Of a stretch of DNA of 64,000 nucleotides, positions 33,770 through 42,636 are shown in pieces. The notes beneath the pieces were generated by a model. It had not been told where the DNA came from and made no database searches. It worked only from the letters and a program-made list of their open reading frames with translations. Source of the DNA: Streptomyces minutiscleroticus (GTDB lineage Bacteria > Actinomycetota > Actinomycetes > Streptomycetales > Streptomycetaceae); the NCBI RefSeq assembly GCF_014650875.1, contig NZ_BMVU01000019.1, positions 1 through 64,000 on the forward strand, written 5' to 3'. Both the position numbers and the translations under genes were made by a program. How positions within the stretch are numbered: the stretch's first letter is position 1; each line of letters opens with the position of its first letter.

Positions 33770-34891
33770 TCAGCGACGCGACATATAGATGTCGAGCGCC
33801 TTGTGGAGCAGCTTGTTGAGCGGGAAGTCCCACTCGCCGAGGTACTCGGCCGCCTGCCCGCCCGTGCCGACCTTGAACTGGATCAGACCGAAGAGGTGGT
33901 CGGTCTCGTCCAGCGAGTCGGAGATGCCGCGCAGGTCGTACACGGTGGCGCCGAGCGCGTAGGCGTCGCGCAGCATCCGCCACTGCATGGCGTTCGAGGG
34001 CCGCACCTCGCGGCCGATGTTGTCGGAGGCGCCGTAGGAGTACCAGACGTGACCGCCGACGACCAGCATCGTCGCGGCGGACAGGTTCACGCCGTTGTGC
34101 CGGGCGAAGTACAGCCGCATGCGGTTGGGGTCCTCGGTGTTGAGGGCCGTCCACATGCGCTGGAAGTACGACAGCGGGCGGGGCCGGAAGTGGTCGCGGA
34201 CGGCCGTGATCTCGTACAGCCGCTGCCACTCCTCCAGGTCCTGGTAGCCGCCCTGGACGACCTCGACGCCGGCCTTCTCGGCCTTCTTGATGTTGCGCCG
34301 CCACAGCTGGTTGAAGTTCTTGTGGACCTCTTCCAGGGAGCGGTTGGCCAGCGGCACCTGGAAGACGTAGCGGGGCTGCACGTCGCCGAAGCCGGCGCCG
34401 CCGTCCTCACCCTGCTGCCAGCCCATGCGGCGCAGCTTGTCGGCGACCTCGAAGGCGCGCGGCTCGATGAAGTCCGCCTCGATGTCGCGCAGGCGCTTCA
34501 CGTCCGGGTCCTGGATGCCCTTCTTGATGGACGTGGACTCCCAGCGCCGGATGATCACCGGCGGGCCCATCTTCACGGAGAAGGCGCCCTGCTGCTTCAG
34601 GTGCGCGAGCATCGGGTCGAGCCAGTCGGTCAGGTTCGGGGCGAACCAGTTGATGACCGGTCCCTCGGGCAGGTAGGCGAGATAGCGCTTGATCTTCGGC
34701 AGCTGCCGGTACAGCACGAGCCCCGCGCCGACCATCTCGCCGGTCCGGTCGTCGAACCAGCCGAGGTTCTCGGAACGCCATTCGGCCTTGACGTCTGCCC
34801 AGGCGGGAACCTGCATGTGGCTCGCCGCGGGCAGACTCTGGATGTACGCCAGATGCTGCTCTCGGCTGATGGTCCTCAGGGTCAGACTCAT
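33770..34891 (-). CDS. femX: FemX-type non-ribosomal peptidyltransferase (lipid II interpeptide bridge)
   Basis: A 373-residue FemABX family protein built of two GNAT-like subdomains, starting MSLTLRTISREQHLAYIQ. It contains LPKIKRYLAYLPEGPVINW, the helical-arm segment FNQLWRRNIKKAEKAGVEV and the C-terminal GGHVWYSYGASDNIGREVRPSNAMQW. These enzymes use aminoacyl-tRNA to add the bridge residue to lipid II; in S. coelicolor the orthologue adds glycine and is essential, according to published work. I chose the ATG at 34889-34891 because GAGGAG lies 10 bp upstream. A racemase-like gene follows on the same strand. Confidence 0.92.
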   Translation of the reverse strand: MSLTLRTISREQHLAYIQSLPAASHMQVPAWADVKAEWRSENLGWFDDRTGEMVGAGLVLYRQLPKIKRYLAYLPEGPVINWFAPNLTDWLDPMLAHLKQQGAFSVKMGPPVIIRRWESTSIKKGIQDPDVKRLRDIEADFIEPRAFEVADKLRRMGWQQGEDGGAGFGDVQPRYVFQVPLANRSLEEVHKNFNQLWRRNIKKAEKAGVEVVQGGYQDLEEWQRLYEITAVRDHFRPRPLSYFQRMWTALNTEDPNRMRLYFARHNGVNLSAATMLVVGGHVWYSYGASDNIGREVRPSNAMQWRMLRDAYALGATVYDLRGISDSLDETDHLFGLIQFKVGTGGQAAEYLGEWDFPLNKLLHKALDIYMSRR

Positions 34892-35144
34892 GTCGGGGCG
34901 CTCCTCGGGCTGGTGTGTCCCCATGGGTACAGGGGCTCCGGCTCTCGCGCGAAGCCTACTGCGCCCTGCGAGCGCCCCGACTGGCCGCACGGAACCTGTT
35001 CTCCCGCCGGTACGCGGCGGGGACCTCCCGGAGCCCGTCCGGGCCGCCCGGCAGAGGTGCCGGCCGACGGTCCGGACGGCCGTCCGAGGAACGGTACGGG
35101 GAGGTGGGGAGCGTACCGGGGGCTCGTCCGCCCCGGCCCGGGGA

Positions 35145-35459
35145 TCAGCCGATGACGCCGCCGAAGGGACCGCCGTGCGCCATGCCGAGCAGGAGGCCGA
35201 CGCCGGCGGCGCCGAGGCCGACGACCATCCCGAAGCGCTCGCGCGTCGTCACGGAGACGAACTGGCCGGTGGCGCCGGTGAAGATGCCGATCAGGCCCGC
35301 CCACGAGCTCAGAAGGTGCAGGTGGGCGAAGAAACCCGTGACGAACGCGGTGAGGCCGAGCACGACCGTCACGGCGAGGAGCGTGTCCTGGAGGGGGTGG
35401 GGCTTGTGGTCCGTCGCGAGCAGGGAGCCGTTGACGATGGGCCGCACTGTCTGTGCCAT
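35145..35459 (-). CDS. Small membrane protein of unknown function
   Basis: A 104-residue protein starting MAQTVRPIVNGSLLATDHKPHP with three probable membrane helices (about 27-47, 50-70 and 78-98) and Gly-rich turns. I recognise no characterised family. The ATG at 35457-35459 has a strong AGGAGG 6 bp upstream. It is divergent from rpsF across a 316-bp region (35460-35775). That region probably holds both promoters, including TTGTCA at 35683-35688 upstream of rpsF and a GGTAC/GTACC repeat at 35563-35575; I see no other gene there. It lies 253 bp upstream of femX. Confidence 0.75.
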   Translation of the reverse strand: MAQTVRPIVNGSLLATDHKPHPLQDTLLAVTVVLGLTAFVTGFFAHLHLLSSWAGLIGIFTGATGQFVSVTTRERFGMVVGLGAAGVGLLLGMAHGGPFGGVIG

Positions 35460-35775
35460 GAGGCACCTCCTGCGAAAGGCGGCGCATCGTAGCGCCGCAC
35501 ACAGCCGATGTGTCCAGACTGACGCCGGTCGCCGCCGGATTTCAACCGGAAGCAGGTGTGCGGGTACTCTGTACCGTCTGCACCGGTGTCTGCCCTGACC
35601 AGGGCCGGACCGCGACAGGTGGCTCCCGGGACCCCCGGAGGTCCACAGGGAACCCCGACGGGGATCCCGGTCGCGGGCCCGATTGTCAGTGGCGGCCGAT
35701 ACCGTTGCGTACGCATCACAACCCTCCTGCCACGGAACGACCGTGGCCGCCGAGTCCAAAGGAGGTGGGTTCCAC

Positions 35776-36066
35776 ATGCGTCACTACGAGGTGATGGTCA
35801 TCCTCGACCCCGATCTCGAGGAGCGTGCTGTCTCCCCGCTGATCGAGAACTTCCTCTCCGTCGTCCGCGAGGGCAACGGAAAGGTCGAGAAGGTCGACAC
35901 CTGGGGCCGTCGTCGTCTCGCGTACGAGATCAAGAAGAAGCCCGAGGGCATCTACTCGGTCATCGACCTGCAGGCCGAGCCTGCGGTCGTCAAGGAGCTC
36001 GACCGCCAGATGAACCTGAACGAGTCGGTCCTCCGGACCAAGGTCCTCCGTCCCGAGACCCACTGA
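35776..36066 (+). CDS. rpsF: 30S ribosomal protein S6
   Basis: A 96-residue protein starting MRHYEVMVILDPDLEER with the S6 core VDTWGRRRLAYEIKKKPEGIY. S6 forms a pair with S18 on the platform of the small subunit. The ATG at 35776 has the perfect ribosome-binding site AAAGGAGGT at 35758-35766. It is the first gene of the rpsF-ssb-rpsR-rplI operon, whose long leader could carry feedback control by S6:S18, but I could not identify the RNA motif with confidence. Confidence 0.98.
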   Translation: MRHYEVMVILDPDLEERAVSPLIENFLSVVREGNGKVEKVDTWGRRRLAYEIKKKPEGIYSVIDLQAEPAVVKELDRQMNLNESVLRTKVLRPETH

Positions 36067-36142
36067 GCCCCTCCGCTCAGCAGGTCCCGGGTCTCGAGTA
36101 GCAGCACAAGCAGCCAGCAGCAAACCCGCCGAGAGGTACCCC

Positions 36143-36730
36143 ATGGCAGGCGAGACCGTCATCACGGTCGTCGGCAATCTTGTCGACGACCCCGAGCTGC
36201 GCTTCACCCCTTCCGGTGCGGCGGTCGCGAAGTTCCGCGTCGCGTCCACGCCCCGCACCTTCGACCGTCAGACCAATGAGTGGAAGGACGGCGAGAGCCT
36301 CTTCCTGACCTGCTCGGTCTGGCGCCAGGCGGCGGAGAACGTCGCCGAGTCGCTTCAGCGAGGCATGCGCGTCATCGTGCAGGGCCGGCTGAAGCAGCGG
36401 TCCTACGAGGACCGTGAGGGCGTCAAGCGCACGGTCTACGAACTGGACGTGGACGAAGTCGGCGCCAGCCTGCGCAACGCCACGGCCAAGGTCACCAAGA
36501 CCACCGGCCGCGGTGGCCAGGGCGGCTACGGCGGCGGCGGTGGCGGCGGCCAGCAGGGCGGCGGCTGGGGCGGCGGCCCCGGTGGCGGCCAGCAGGGCGG
36601 CGGCGCTCCCGCCGACGACCCCTGGGCGACCGGCGCTCCCGCCGGCGGCAACCAGGGCGGCGGCGGTGGCGGCGGCTGGGGCGGCGGCTCCGGCGGTGGC
36701 GGCGGCTACTCGGACGAGCCCCCCTTCTAG
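36143..36730 (+). CDS. ssb: Single-stranded DNA-binding protein
   Basis: A 195-residue SSB. The OB fold spans residues 1-115 (MAGETVITVVGNLVDDPELRF, FLTCSVWRQAAENVAESL, VKRTVYELDVDEVG). A Gly/Gln-rich flexible tail of about 70 residues leads to the acidic tip SDEPPF, which recruits partner proteins. It protects single-stranded DNA during replication and repair. The Gly-rich tail is encoded by imperfect GGCGGC repeats. It is co-transcribed between rpsF and rpsR, which ties replication capacity to ribosome synthesis. Confidence 0.98.
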   Translation: MAGETVITVVGNLVDDPELRFTPSGAAVAKFRVASTPRTFDRQTNEWKDGESLFLTCSVWRQAAENVAESLQRGMRVIVQGRLKQRSYEDREGVKRTVYELDVDEVGASLRNATAKVTKTTGRGGQGGYGGGGGGGQQGGGWGGGPGGGQQGGGAPADDPWATGAPAGGNQGGGGGGGWGGGSGGGGGYSDEPPF

Positions 36731-36774
36731 GAACGGGCTCGCACCCCACTTCTTGATCACACAGGAGAAACACC

Positions 36775-37011
36775 ATGGCGAAGCCGCCTGTGCGCAAGCC
36801 GAAGAAGAAGGTCTGCGCTTTCTGCAAGGACAAGGTCACGTACGTGGACTACAAGGACACGAACATGCTGCGGAAGTTCATTTCCGACCGCGGCAAGATC
36901 CGTGCCCGCCGCGTGACCGGCAACTGCACGCAGCACCAGCGTGACGTCGCCACGGCCGTCAAGAACAGCCGTGAGATGGCGCTGCTGCCCTACACCTCCA
37001 CCGCGCGATAA
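36775..37011 (+). CDS. rpsR: 30S ribosomal protein S18 (cysteine-containing, zinc-binding form)
   Basis: A 78-residue basic protein, MAKPPVRKPKKKVCAFCKDK, with the S18 core YKDTNMLRKFISDRGKIRARRVTG. CAFC plus a downstream Cys (TGNCTQH) mark it as the C+ form that can bind zinc. Streptomyces usually also encode a cysteine-free paralogue induced by zinc starvation elsewhere. The ATG has AGGAGAAACACC upstream. It lies 44 bp after ssb. Confidence 0.97.
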   Translation: MAKPPVRKPKKKVCAFCKDKVTYVDYKDTNMLRKFISDRGKIRARRVTGNCTQHQRDVATAVKNSREMALLPYTSTAR

Positions 37012-37029
37012 GGGAAGGGTGACCGACTC

Positions 37030-37476
37030 ATGAAGATCATCCTCACCCACGAGGTCTCCGGCCTCGGTGCCGCGGGCGACGTCGTCGACGTCAAGGACGG
37101 TTACGCTCGCAACTACCTGATCCCGCGGAACTTCGCGATCCGCTGGACCAAGGGCGGCGAGAAGGACGTCGAGCAGATCCGCCGTGCTCGCAAGATCCAC
37201 GAGATCGCGACCATCGAGCAGGCCAACGAGATCAAGGCCAAGCTCGAGGGCGTCAAGGTCCGCCTGGCCGTCCGCTCCGGCGACGCCGGTCGTCTCTTCG
37301 GTTCCGTCACCCCGGCCGACATCGCTTCGGCGATCAAGGCCTCCGGTGGCCCCGAGGTCGACAAGCGCCGCATCGAGCTGGGCTCGCCGATCAAGACGCT
37401 GGGCGCCCACGAGACGTCCGTGCGTCTGCACCCCGAGGTTGCCGCCAAGGTCAACATCGAGGTCGTCGCGGCCTGA
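37030..37476 (+). CDS. rplI: 50S ribosomal protein L9
   Basis: A 148-residue protein starting MKIILTHEVSGLGAAGDVVDV. It has the L9 N-terminal signature GYARNYLIPRNFAIRW, a long connecting helix (about 45-75) and a C-terminal domain with RLFGSVTPADIASAI. L9 is an elongated protein at the base of the L1 stalk. It is the last gene of the operon and is followed by a UUCG-loop terminator. Confidence 0.98.
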   Translation: MKIILTHEVSGLGAAGDVVDVKDGYARNYLIPRNFAIRWTKGGEKDVEQIRRARKIHEIATIEQANEIKAKLEGVKVRLAVRSGDAGRLFGSVTPADIASAIKASGGPEVDKRRIELGSPIKTLGAHETSVRLHPEVAAKVNIEVVAA

Positions 37477-37515
37477 GTGCCGTACTCGGCGGAGCTGAGT
37501 GATCAGCGCAGCTGA

Positions 37516-37549
37516 GAGAAGGGCCGTGCCTTCGGGCACGGCCCTTCTC
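37516..37549 (+). terminator. Terminator of the rpsF-rplI operon
   Basis: A 15-bp perfect stem, GAGAAGGGCCGTGCC with its complement, around a TTCG tetraloop. Confidence 0.9.
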
Positions 37550-37626
37550 GCTGTCTCCGAAAGCCGTGGCCCAGTCCTGCGCGCGGGCGCCCGCGGACAC
37601 GTTCGCCGCCCGCACCGCTTCGCGGC

Positions 37627-37640
37627 GTTCCACGTGAAAC
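37627..37640. promoter_or_regulatory. parS: parS-like site (one mismatch) between rplI and the MATE gene
   Basis: GTTCCACGTGAAAC has one change in the left arm. It lies in a non-coding region between convergent genes and next to a tandem repeat. Confidence 0.7.
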
Positions 37641-37660
37641 GGCGCGGACCGACGACCGGT

Positions 37661-37797
37661 GCGTGAAGCCGACGGCGTCGCGACGGGATCAGCGCGTGGA
37701 GATCGCGGCGATGCGGCGGGACCGGCACGTGAAGCCGGTGGCGATGCGGCGGGGCCGCCGCGTGAAGTCGTCGGCGGCGCGGCGGGGTCAGCGCGTG
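37661..37797. repeat. Tandem 33-bp repeat between rplI and the MATE gene
   Basis: Four imperfect 33-bp units in register (XCGTG anchors at 37661, 37694, 37727, 37760, with a fifth starting at 37793). The unit core resembles GATGCGGCGGGACCG. The repeat runs into the last codons of the MATE gene. Because 33 is a multiple of three it leaves reading frames open, but I see no evidence of translation. Confidence 0.8.
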
Positions 37798-39125
37798 GCG
37801 CCCGTGACGACCCAGCGGCCCGAGCGCGAGCGCAGCCACAGCGTCAGCATGCGTACGAGCATCATCAGGGCCATCGCTCCCCACAGGGCCGTGAGGCCCC
37901 CGCCCAGCCGCGGTACGAGCAGGGCCGCGGGGACGAAGACCGCCAGCGTCACCACCATCGCCCGGGCCAGGTACGGCCCGTCCCCCGCGCCCATCAGCAC
38001 GCCGTCCAGGACGTAGACGATGCCGCAGACGGGCTGCGCGAGGGCGACCAGGACGAGGGCGGGCAGAGCGGCGTCCTTCACCAGCGGGTCACCGGTGAAG
38101 AGGGGCAGGAACAGCGGTCGGGAGGCGACCACCAGCAGGCCGAGCACCGCGCCGACGGCGATCCCCCACTGCACCATGCGGCGGCAGACGTCGCGTGCCC
38201 CTTCGGCGTCCCCGGCGCCGAGGTAGCGGCCGATGATGGCCTGCCCGGCGATCGCGATGGCGTCCAGGGCGAAGGCGAGGAGACTCCACAGCGACAGGAC
38301 GATCTGGTGGGCGGCGATGTCCGCGTCGCCGAGGCGCGCGGCGACGGCGGTGGCGATCATCAGAATCGCCCGCAGCGAGAGCGTCCGCACCAGCAGAGGG
38401 ACGCCGGCCCGGGCGGAGGCGCGGATGCCGGCGGCGTCGGGGCGCAGCGAGGCGCCGTGGGCGCGGGCGCCGCGGACCACCACGAACAGATAGGCGGCGG
38501 CCATGCCGCACTGGGCGAGGACGGTGCCCCAGGCGGAACCGGCGATGCCGAGCCCGGCCCCGTAGACGAGGACGGCGTTGAGCACGGCGTTGGCGACGAA
38601 GCCGGCGACGGCGACGTAGAGCGGGGTCCGGGTGTCCTGCAGTCCGCGCAGCACACCGGTGGCGGCGAGCACCACGAGCATGGCGGGGATGCCGAGCGCC
38701 GAGATCCTCAGGTATGTGATCGCGTGGGGCGCGGCGGTCCCGGAGGCGCCGAAGAGGTCCACCAAGCCCGGCGCCGTCGGCAGGACGACGGCGATCACCG
38801 CGGCGCCGAGGAGCAGTGCGAGCCAGATGCCGTCCATGCCCTGCCGGATGGCGGCGGGCAGATCACCGGCGCCGACGCGCCGGGCGACGGCGGCCGTGGT
38901 GGCGTACGCGAGGAAGACGAAGACGCTCACGGCCGTCGTGAGGAGGGCGGAGGCGACGCCGAGTCCGGCGAGCTGGGCGGTGCCCAGGTGGCCGACGATG
39001 GCGCTGTCGGCCATCACGAAGAGCGGCTCGGCGACGAGCGCACCGAACGCCGGGACGGCCAGCGCGACGATCTCCCGGTCGTGCCGGCGCCGGACGGTTC
39101 TGTGCGCCTCGGAAGCCTGTGTCAT
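37788..39125 (-). CDS. MATE family efflux transporter
   Basis: A 445-residue integral membrane protein with 12 hydrophobic helices in two related halves. It includes EPLFVMADSAIVGHLGTAQLAGLGVA in helix 1-2 (the MATE/DinF signature) and a matching IAAHQIVLSLWSLLAFALDAIAIAGQAIIGRYLG at the start of the second half. It probably exports cationic compounds using Na+ or H+. I chose the ATG at 39123-39125 (MTQASEAHRTVRRR); a TTG three codons upstream is possible. No good ribosome-binding site is visible. The C-terminal codons overlap the 33-bp repeat. It is divergent from dnaB across 458 bp. Confidence 0.9.
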   Translation of the reverse strand: MTQASEAHRTVRRRHDREIVALAVPAFGALVAEPLFVMADSAIVGHLGTAQLAGLGVASALLTTAVSVFVFLAYATTAAVARRVGAGDLPAAIRQGMDGIWLALLLGAAVIAVVLPTAPGLVDLFGASGTAAPHAITYLRISALGIPAMLVVLAATGVLRGLQDTRTPLYVAVAGFVANAVLNAVLVYGAGLGIAGSAWGTVLAQCGMAAAYLFVVVRGARAHGASLRPDAAGIRASARAGVPLLVRTLSLRAILMIATAVAARLGDADIAAHQIVLSLWSLLAFALDAIAIAGQAIIGRYLGAGDAEGARDVCRRMVQWGIAVGAVLGLLVVASRPLFLPLFTGDPLVKDAALPALVLVALAQPVCGIVYVLDGVLMGAGDGPYLARAMVVTLAVFVPAALLVPRLGGGLTALWGAMALMMLVRMLTLWLRSRSGRWVVTGATR

Positions 39126-39292
39126 GCGCGCCAATCTAATCTTCCACAGGTAAGAGATGCAAGCCGCCTTCGATCCTTACGGGTGGTGTCGCTGCACGCA
39201 CTGTCGCGCACCCTTCGTGACAATCTTGGTCCGACCGGGGAAGTTTTTCTTCTGCACAGCCGGTGGATGCCAAAACCGCTGTTCAGAGGGTA

Positions 39293-39402
39293 TGTGGAAA
39301 AGCGCAGGCGGGCTTGTTCACAGGGCTGTCCACCGGGTCGTGCACAGGTTTCGCCGAGTTCTCCACAGCATCGGGGCCGTCGTCCACAGAGCCTGTGGAT
39401 AA
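39293..39402. promoter_or_regulatory. Cluster of seven DnaA-box-like sequences upstream of dnaB
   Basis: Within 110 bp: TGTGGAAAA (39293-39301), TTGTTCACA (39314-39322), CTGTCCACC (39326-39334), TCGTGCACA (39338-39346), TTCTCCACA (39359-39367), TCGTCCACA (39380-39388) and TGTGGATAA (39394-39402). The last is the exact complement of the classical TTATCCACA box. The cluster lies in the 458-bp MATE/dnaB divergent region, 182 bp before the dnaB start. The density is comparable with oriC. Possible roles are DnaA control of dnaB or DnaA titration. Confidence 0.75.
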
Positions 39403-39583
39403 CCAGATTGGCTGACGCCCTCCGCGGGCCTACCGTGGTCCGGCGCCCGCTCCGTCCCGCGGTTCCGGAACCTCGTGCGTCCGACGCGCCAGAACCGGAG
39501 CCGGGCCCTCGTTTTGTCAGTGCCGTGCCGTAAGAAAGAGGGGCACGGCGAGGTCCGTGTGCCGGACGTGAGGAGGTGGCCCG

Positions 39584-41056
39584 GTGAGTATCTCCGAGCC
39601 CTTGGACGATCCGTGGGCCGACAGCGGTCCCAGCGATCGACTGCCCACCTCCCGCCGAAGGGACGGCGGCCGCGGCCGGGACGAGCAGCACGACCGGGGC
39701 CGCGACGGCGGCGCCTGGGACGGCGGCTCCTCCTTCGAGCGCGTACCGCCGCAGGACCTGGACGCCGAGCAGTCCGTCCTCGGCGGCATGCTGCTCTCCA
39801 AGGACGCCATCGCGGACGTCGTCGAGGTGATCAAGGGCCACGACTTCTACCGGCCCGCACACGAGACGATCTTCACCGCCATCCTCGACCTGTACGCCAA
39901 GGGCGAGCCCGCCGACCCGATCACGGTCGCCGCCGAGCTGACCAAGCGCGGCGAGATCACCAAGGTCGGCGGGGCGCCGTATCTGCACACGCTCGTCCAG
40001 ACGGTGCCGACGGCGGCCAACGCCGAGTACTACGCGGAGATCGTCCACGAGCGCGCGGTGCTGCGCCGTCTGGTCGAGGCCGGCACGCGCATCACCCAGA
40101 TGGGATACGCGGCCGACGGCGACGTGGACGAGATCGTCAACAGCGCCCAGGCCGAGATCTACGCCGTCACGGAGCAGCGCACCAGCGAGGACTACCTGCC
40201 GCTCGGCGACATCATGGAGGGCGCGCTCGACGAGATCGAGGCCATCGGCTCGCGCAGCGGCGAGATGACGGGCGTCCCGACGGGCTTCACGGACTTCGAC
40301 TCGCTGACCAACGGACTGCACCCGGGCCAGATGATCGTCATCGCGGCCCGCCCCGCCATGGGCAAGTCGACGCTGGCGCTGGACTTCGCCCGGGCCGCGT
40401 CGATCAAGCACAATCTCCCCAGCGTCATCTTCTCCCTGGAGATGGGGCGCAATGAGATCGCGATGCGCCTGCTGTCCGCCGAGGCCCGCGTCGCGCTGCA
40501 CCACATGCGGTCCGGCACGATGACGGACGAGGACTGGACGCGGCTCGCGCGCCGGATGCCCGAGGTCTCGGCGGCGCCGCTCTACATCGACGACTCCCCG
40601 AACCTGTCGATGATGGAGATCCGCGCGAAGTGCCGCCGCCTGAAGCAGCGCAACGACATCAAGCTGATCATCATCGACTATCTGCAGCTGATGCAGTCCG
40701 GCGGCTCCAAGCGCGCCGAGAGCCGGCAGCAGGAGGTCTCGGACATGTCCCGGAATCTGAAGCTGCTCGCCAAGGAGCTGGAGGTCCCGGTCATCGCGCT
40801 CTCGCAGCTGAACCGCGGCCCCGAGCAGCGCACGGACAAGAAGCCGATGGTGTCCGACCTGCGTGAGTCGGGATCGATCGAGCAGGACGCGGACATGGTG
40901 ATCCTGCTGCATCGCGAGGACGCGTACGAGAAGGAGTCGCCGCGCGCGGGCGAGGCGGACATCATCGTGGGCAAGCACCGCAACGGGCCCACGGCGACGA
41001 TCACCGTCGCCTTCCAGGGCCACTACTCGCGCTTCGTGGACATGGCGCAGACGTGA
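39584..41056 (+). CDS. dnaB: Replicative DNA helicase
   Basis: A 490-residue DnaB. A charged N-terminal extension of about 50 residues precedes the N-terminal domain (FERVPPQDLDAEQSVLGGML). The RecA-like C-terminal helicase has Walker A ARPAMGKST at about 255-263, Walker B LIIIDYLQLM at about 365 and the arginine/sensor segment ESGSIEQDADMV. It unwinds DNA ahead of the replisome. The GTG at 39584 has GAGGAGGT 6 bp upstream. No intein interrupts the ATPase motifs, unlike in some actinobacteria. Seven DnaA boxes lie upstream. Confidence 0.98.
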   Translation: MSISEPLDDPWADSGPSDRLPTSRRRDGGRGRDEQHDRGRDGGAWDGGSSFERVPPQDLDAEQSVLGGMLLSKDAIADVVEVIKGHDFYRPAHETIFTAILDLYAKGEPADPITVAAELTKRGEITKVGGAPYLHTLVQTVPTAANAEYYAEIVHERAVLRRLVEAGTRITQMGYAADGDVDEIVNSAQAEIYAVTEQRTSEDYLPLGDIMEGALDEIEAIGSRSGEMTGVPTGFTDFDSLTNGLHPGQMIVIAARPAMGKSTLALDFARAASIKHNLPSVIFSLEMGRNEIAMRLLSAEARVALHHMRSGTMTDEDWTRLARRMPEVSAAPLYIDDSPNLSMMEIRAKCRRLKQRNDIKLIIIDYLQLMQSGGSKRAESRQQEVSDMSRNLKLLAKELEVPVIALSQLNRGPEQRTDKKPMVSDLRESGSIEQDADMVILLHREDAYEKESPRAGEADIIVGKHRNGPTATITVAFQGHYSRFVDMAQT

Positions 41057-41209
41057 GGCCCGGCGGCGCCCGGTGGACGGCGGGGCGGCCCCACGGCTGA
41101 GGAGGGCCGCCGCCACGACGCCGGAGCGACCCCGTCAAGGCGCCGGAGCGCGTCCGGCGCCCGGCGAAATGCGCTCGACGCCCGCGGTCCGACCAGGTGG
41201 ACTGGGGGC

Positions 41210-42601
41210 ATGACGACACCTGATCAGGAAGAGCTGCTCCCGGCCACGCGCCGCGCCCTGCTGCACCGCGTCGCCGTCGCCCAGACCGAGGGGCGCGCGC
41301 CGTCCCTCGTGGCCGCGGTCGTACGCGGCGGCGGCACGGTGTGGACCGGGGCGCGCAGCGCGGTGGCGGGACACGAGCCGGACGAGGACGTGCAGTACCG
41401 GATCGGCTCGATCACCAAGACCTTCACCGCCGTCCTCGTGCTGCGGCTGCGTGACGAGGGCCTGCTGGACCTCGGCGACCCGCTGGAGAAGCACCTGCCG
41501 GGCACCGGCGCGGGGGAGGCGACGATCGCCGAACTGCTCGCGCACACCGGCGGATTGGCGGCCGAGTCGCCCGCCCCCTGGTGGGAGCGCACACCGGGAT
41601 CGCTGCGGCCCGAACTCGCCGACGTCCTGGGCGAGCGGCCGTTCCGGCACCCCGTGGGGCGCCGGCACCACTACTCGAACCCCGGTTACACCCTGCTGGG
41701 TGCCCTGGTCGAGAAGTTGCGCGGCGCGCCCTGGGAGGAGGTGCTGCGCGCGGAGGTGCTGGAGCCGCTGGGTCTGGGCCGCACGAGCGCGCAGCCGCGG
41801 GCACCTCATGCGGGGGGCTGGGCGGTGCACCCCTGGGCGGACGTGCTGCTGCCGGAGCCGGTGGAGGACCTCGGCCGCATGGCGCCGGCCGGGCAGCTCT
41901 GGTCCACCGCCCGCGACCTGGCGCGCTTCGCCGTCTTCCTGGCCGGGGGAGACGAGCGGGTGCTGAGCGCGGAGTCCGTCCGGGAGATGCGGACGCCCGC
42001 CGCTCCGGGCGAGGCCGCGGACGTGGCGGCCGGTTCCGCGTACGGGCTCGGCATGCAGATCCAGAGCCGGGACGGCCGGCTCCTCGTGGGGCACTCCGGA
42101 TCGCTGCCGGGCTTCCTCGCGAACCTCAGCATCAGTGTGGAGGACGACGTGGCGGCCGTCGTCCTCGCCAACTGCACCTCCGGACCGCTGACGTCCGCCG
42201 TCGCGGCCGACCTGGTGCGCATCGTCGCCGAGGCCGAGCCGCGGATCCCCGAGCCGTGGAGGCCGCTGCCCGAGGTGGACGCCGAGGTGCTGGCGCTGGC
42301 CGGGCCCTGGTACTGGGGCACGCACCCGTTCGCCCTGCGGCTGACGGACGGCGGGGGCGTCGCGCTGGAGCCGCTGTCCGGCAACGGCCGCCGCTCGCGC
42401 TTCCGGGCGAACGGCGACGGCACCTGGACCGGTCTGGAGGGCTACTACGCGGGAGAGCCGCTGCGGCCCGTACGGCGGCCCGACGGGTCCGTCAGCCACC
42501 TCGACCTCGGTTCGTTCGTCTTCACGCGCGAGCCGTACGAGGAAGGGGCTTCCGTACCGGGCGGAGTGGACCCCGAGGGGTGGCGAGGACTGCCCGGGTG
42601 A
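41210..42601 (+). CDS. Serine beta-lactamase/esterase-fold hydrolase (class C / DD-peptidase-like)
   Basis: A 463-residue protein of the beta-lactamase family Pfam type. It has SITK (SxxK) at about 67-70, the tyrosine motif YSNPGY (YxN) at about 154, and HSGSLPG in place of KTG at about 296. These motifs are shared by esterases, D-aminopeptidases and AmpC-like proteins. A C-terminal domain of about 110 residues is lipocalin-like. No signal peptide is visible, so it is probably cytoplasmic and more likely an esterase or peptidase than a resistance enzyme. The ATG at 41210 has only a G-rich stretch as a ribosome-binding site. It converges on the next GNAT gene with a 35-bp gap. Confidence 0.85.
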   Translation: MTTPDQEELLPATRRALLHRVAVAQTEGRAPSLVAAVVRGGGTVWTGARSAVAGHEPDEDVQYRIGSITKTFTAVLVLRLRDEGLLDLGDPLEKHLPGTGAGEATIAELLAHTGGLAAESPAPWWERTPGSLRPELADVLGERPFRHPVGRRHHYSNPGYTLLGALVEKLRGAPWEEVLRAEVLEPLGLGRTSAQPRAPHAGGWAVHPWADVLLPEPVEDLGRMAPAGQLWSTARDLARFAVFLAGGDERVLSAESVREMRTPAAPGEAADVAAGSAYGLGMQIQSRDGRLLVGHSGSLPGFLANLSISVEDDVAAVVLANCTSGPLTSAVAADLVRIVAEAEPRIPEPWRPLPEVDAEVLALAGPWYWGTHPFALRLTDGGGVALEPLSGNGRRSRFRANGDGTWTGLEGYYAGEPLRPVRRPDGSVSHLDLGSFVFTREPYEEGASVPGGVDPEGWRGLPG

Positions 42602-42636
42602 TCGGTACGGGCGATGAGGCGGGTCCAACGGGCTTT

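Noticed and set aside
37659..39533. Long plus-strand frame across the 33-bp repeat and antisense to the MATE gene
   Set aside because: The repeat length keeps the frame open by chance; the product is low complexity and the MATE protein is clear.
41210..42601. Beta-lactamase-fold gene as an antibiotic resistance gene
   Set aside because: No signal peptide and HSG in place of KTG; the family is mostly esterases and peptidases.
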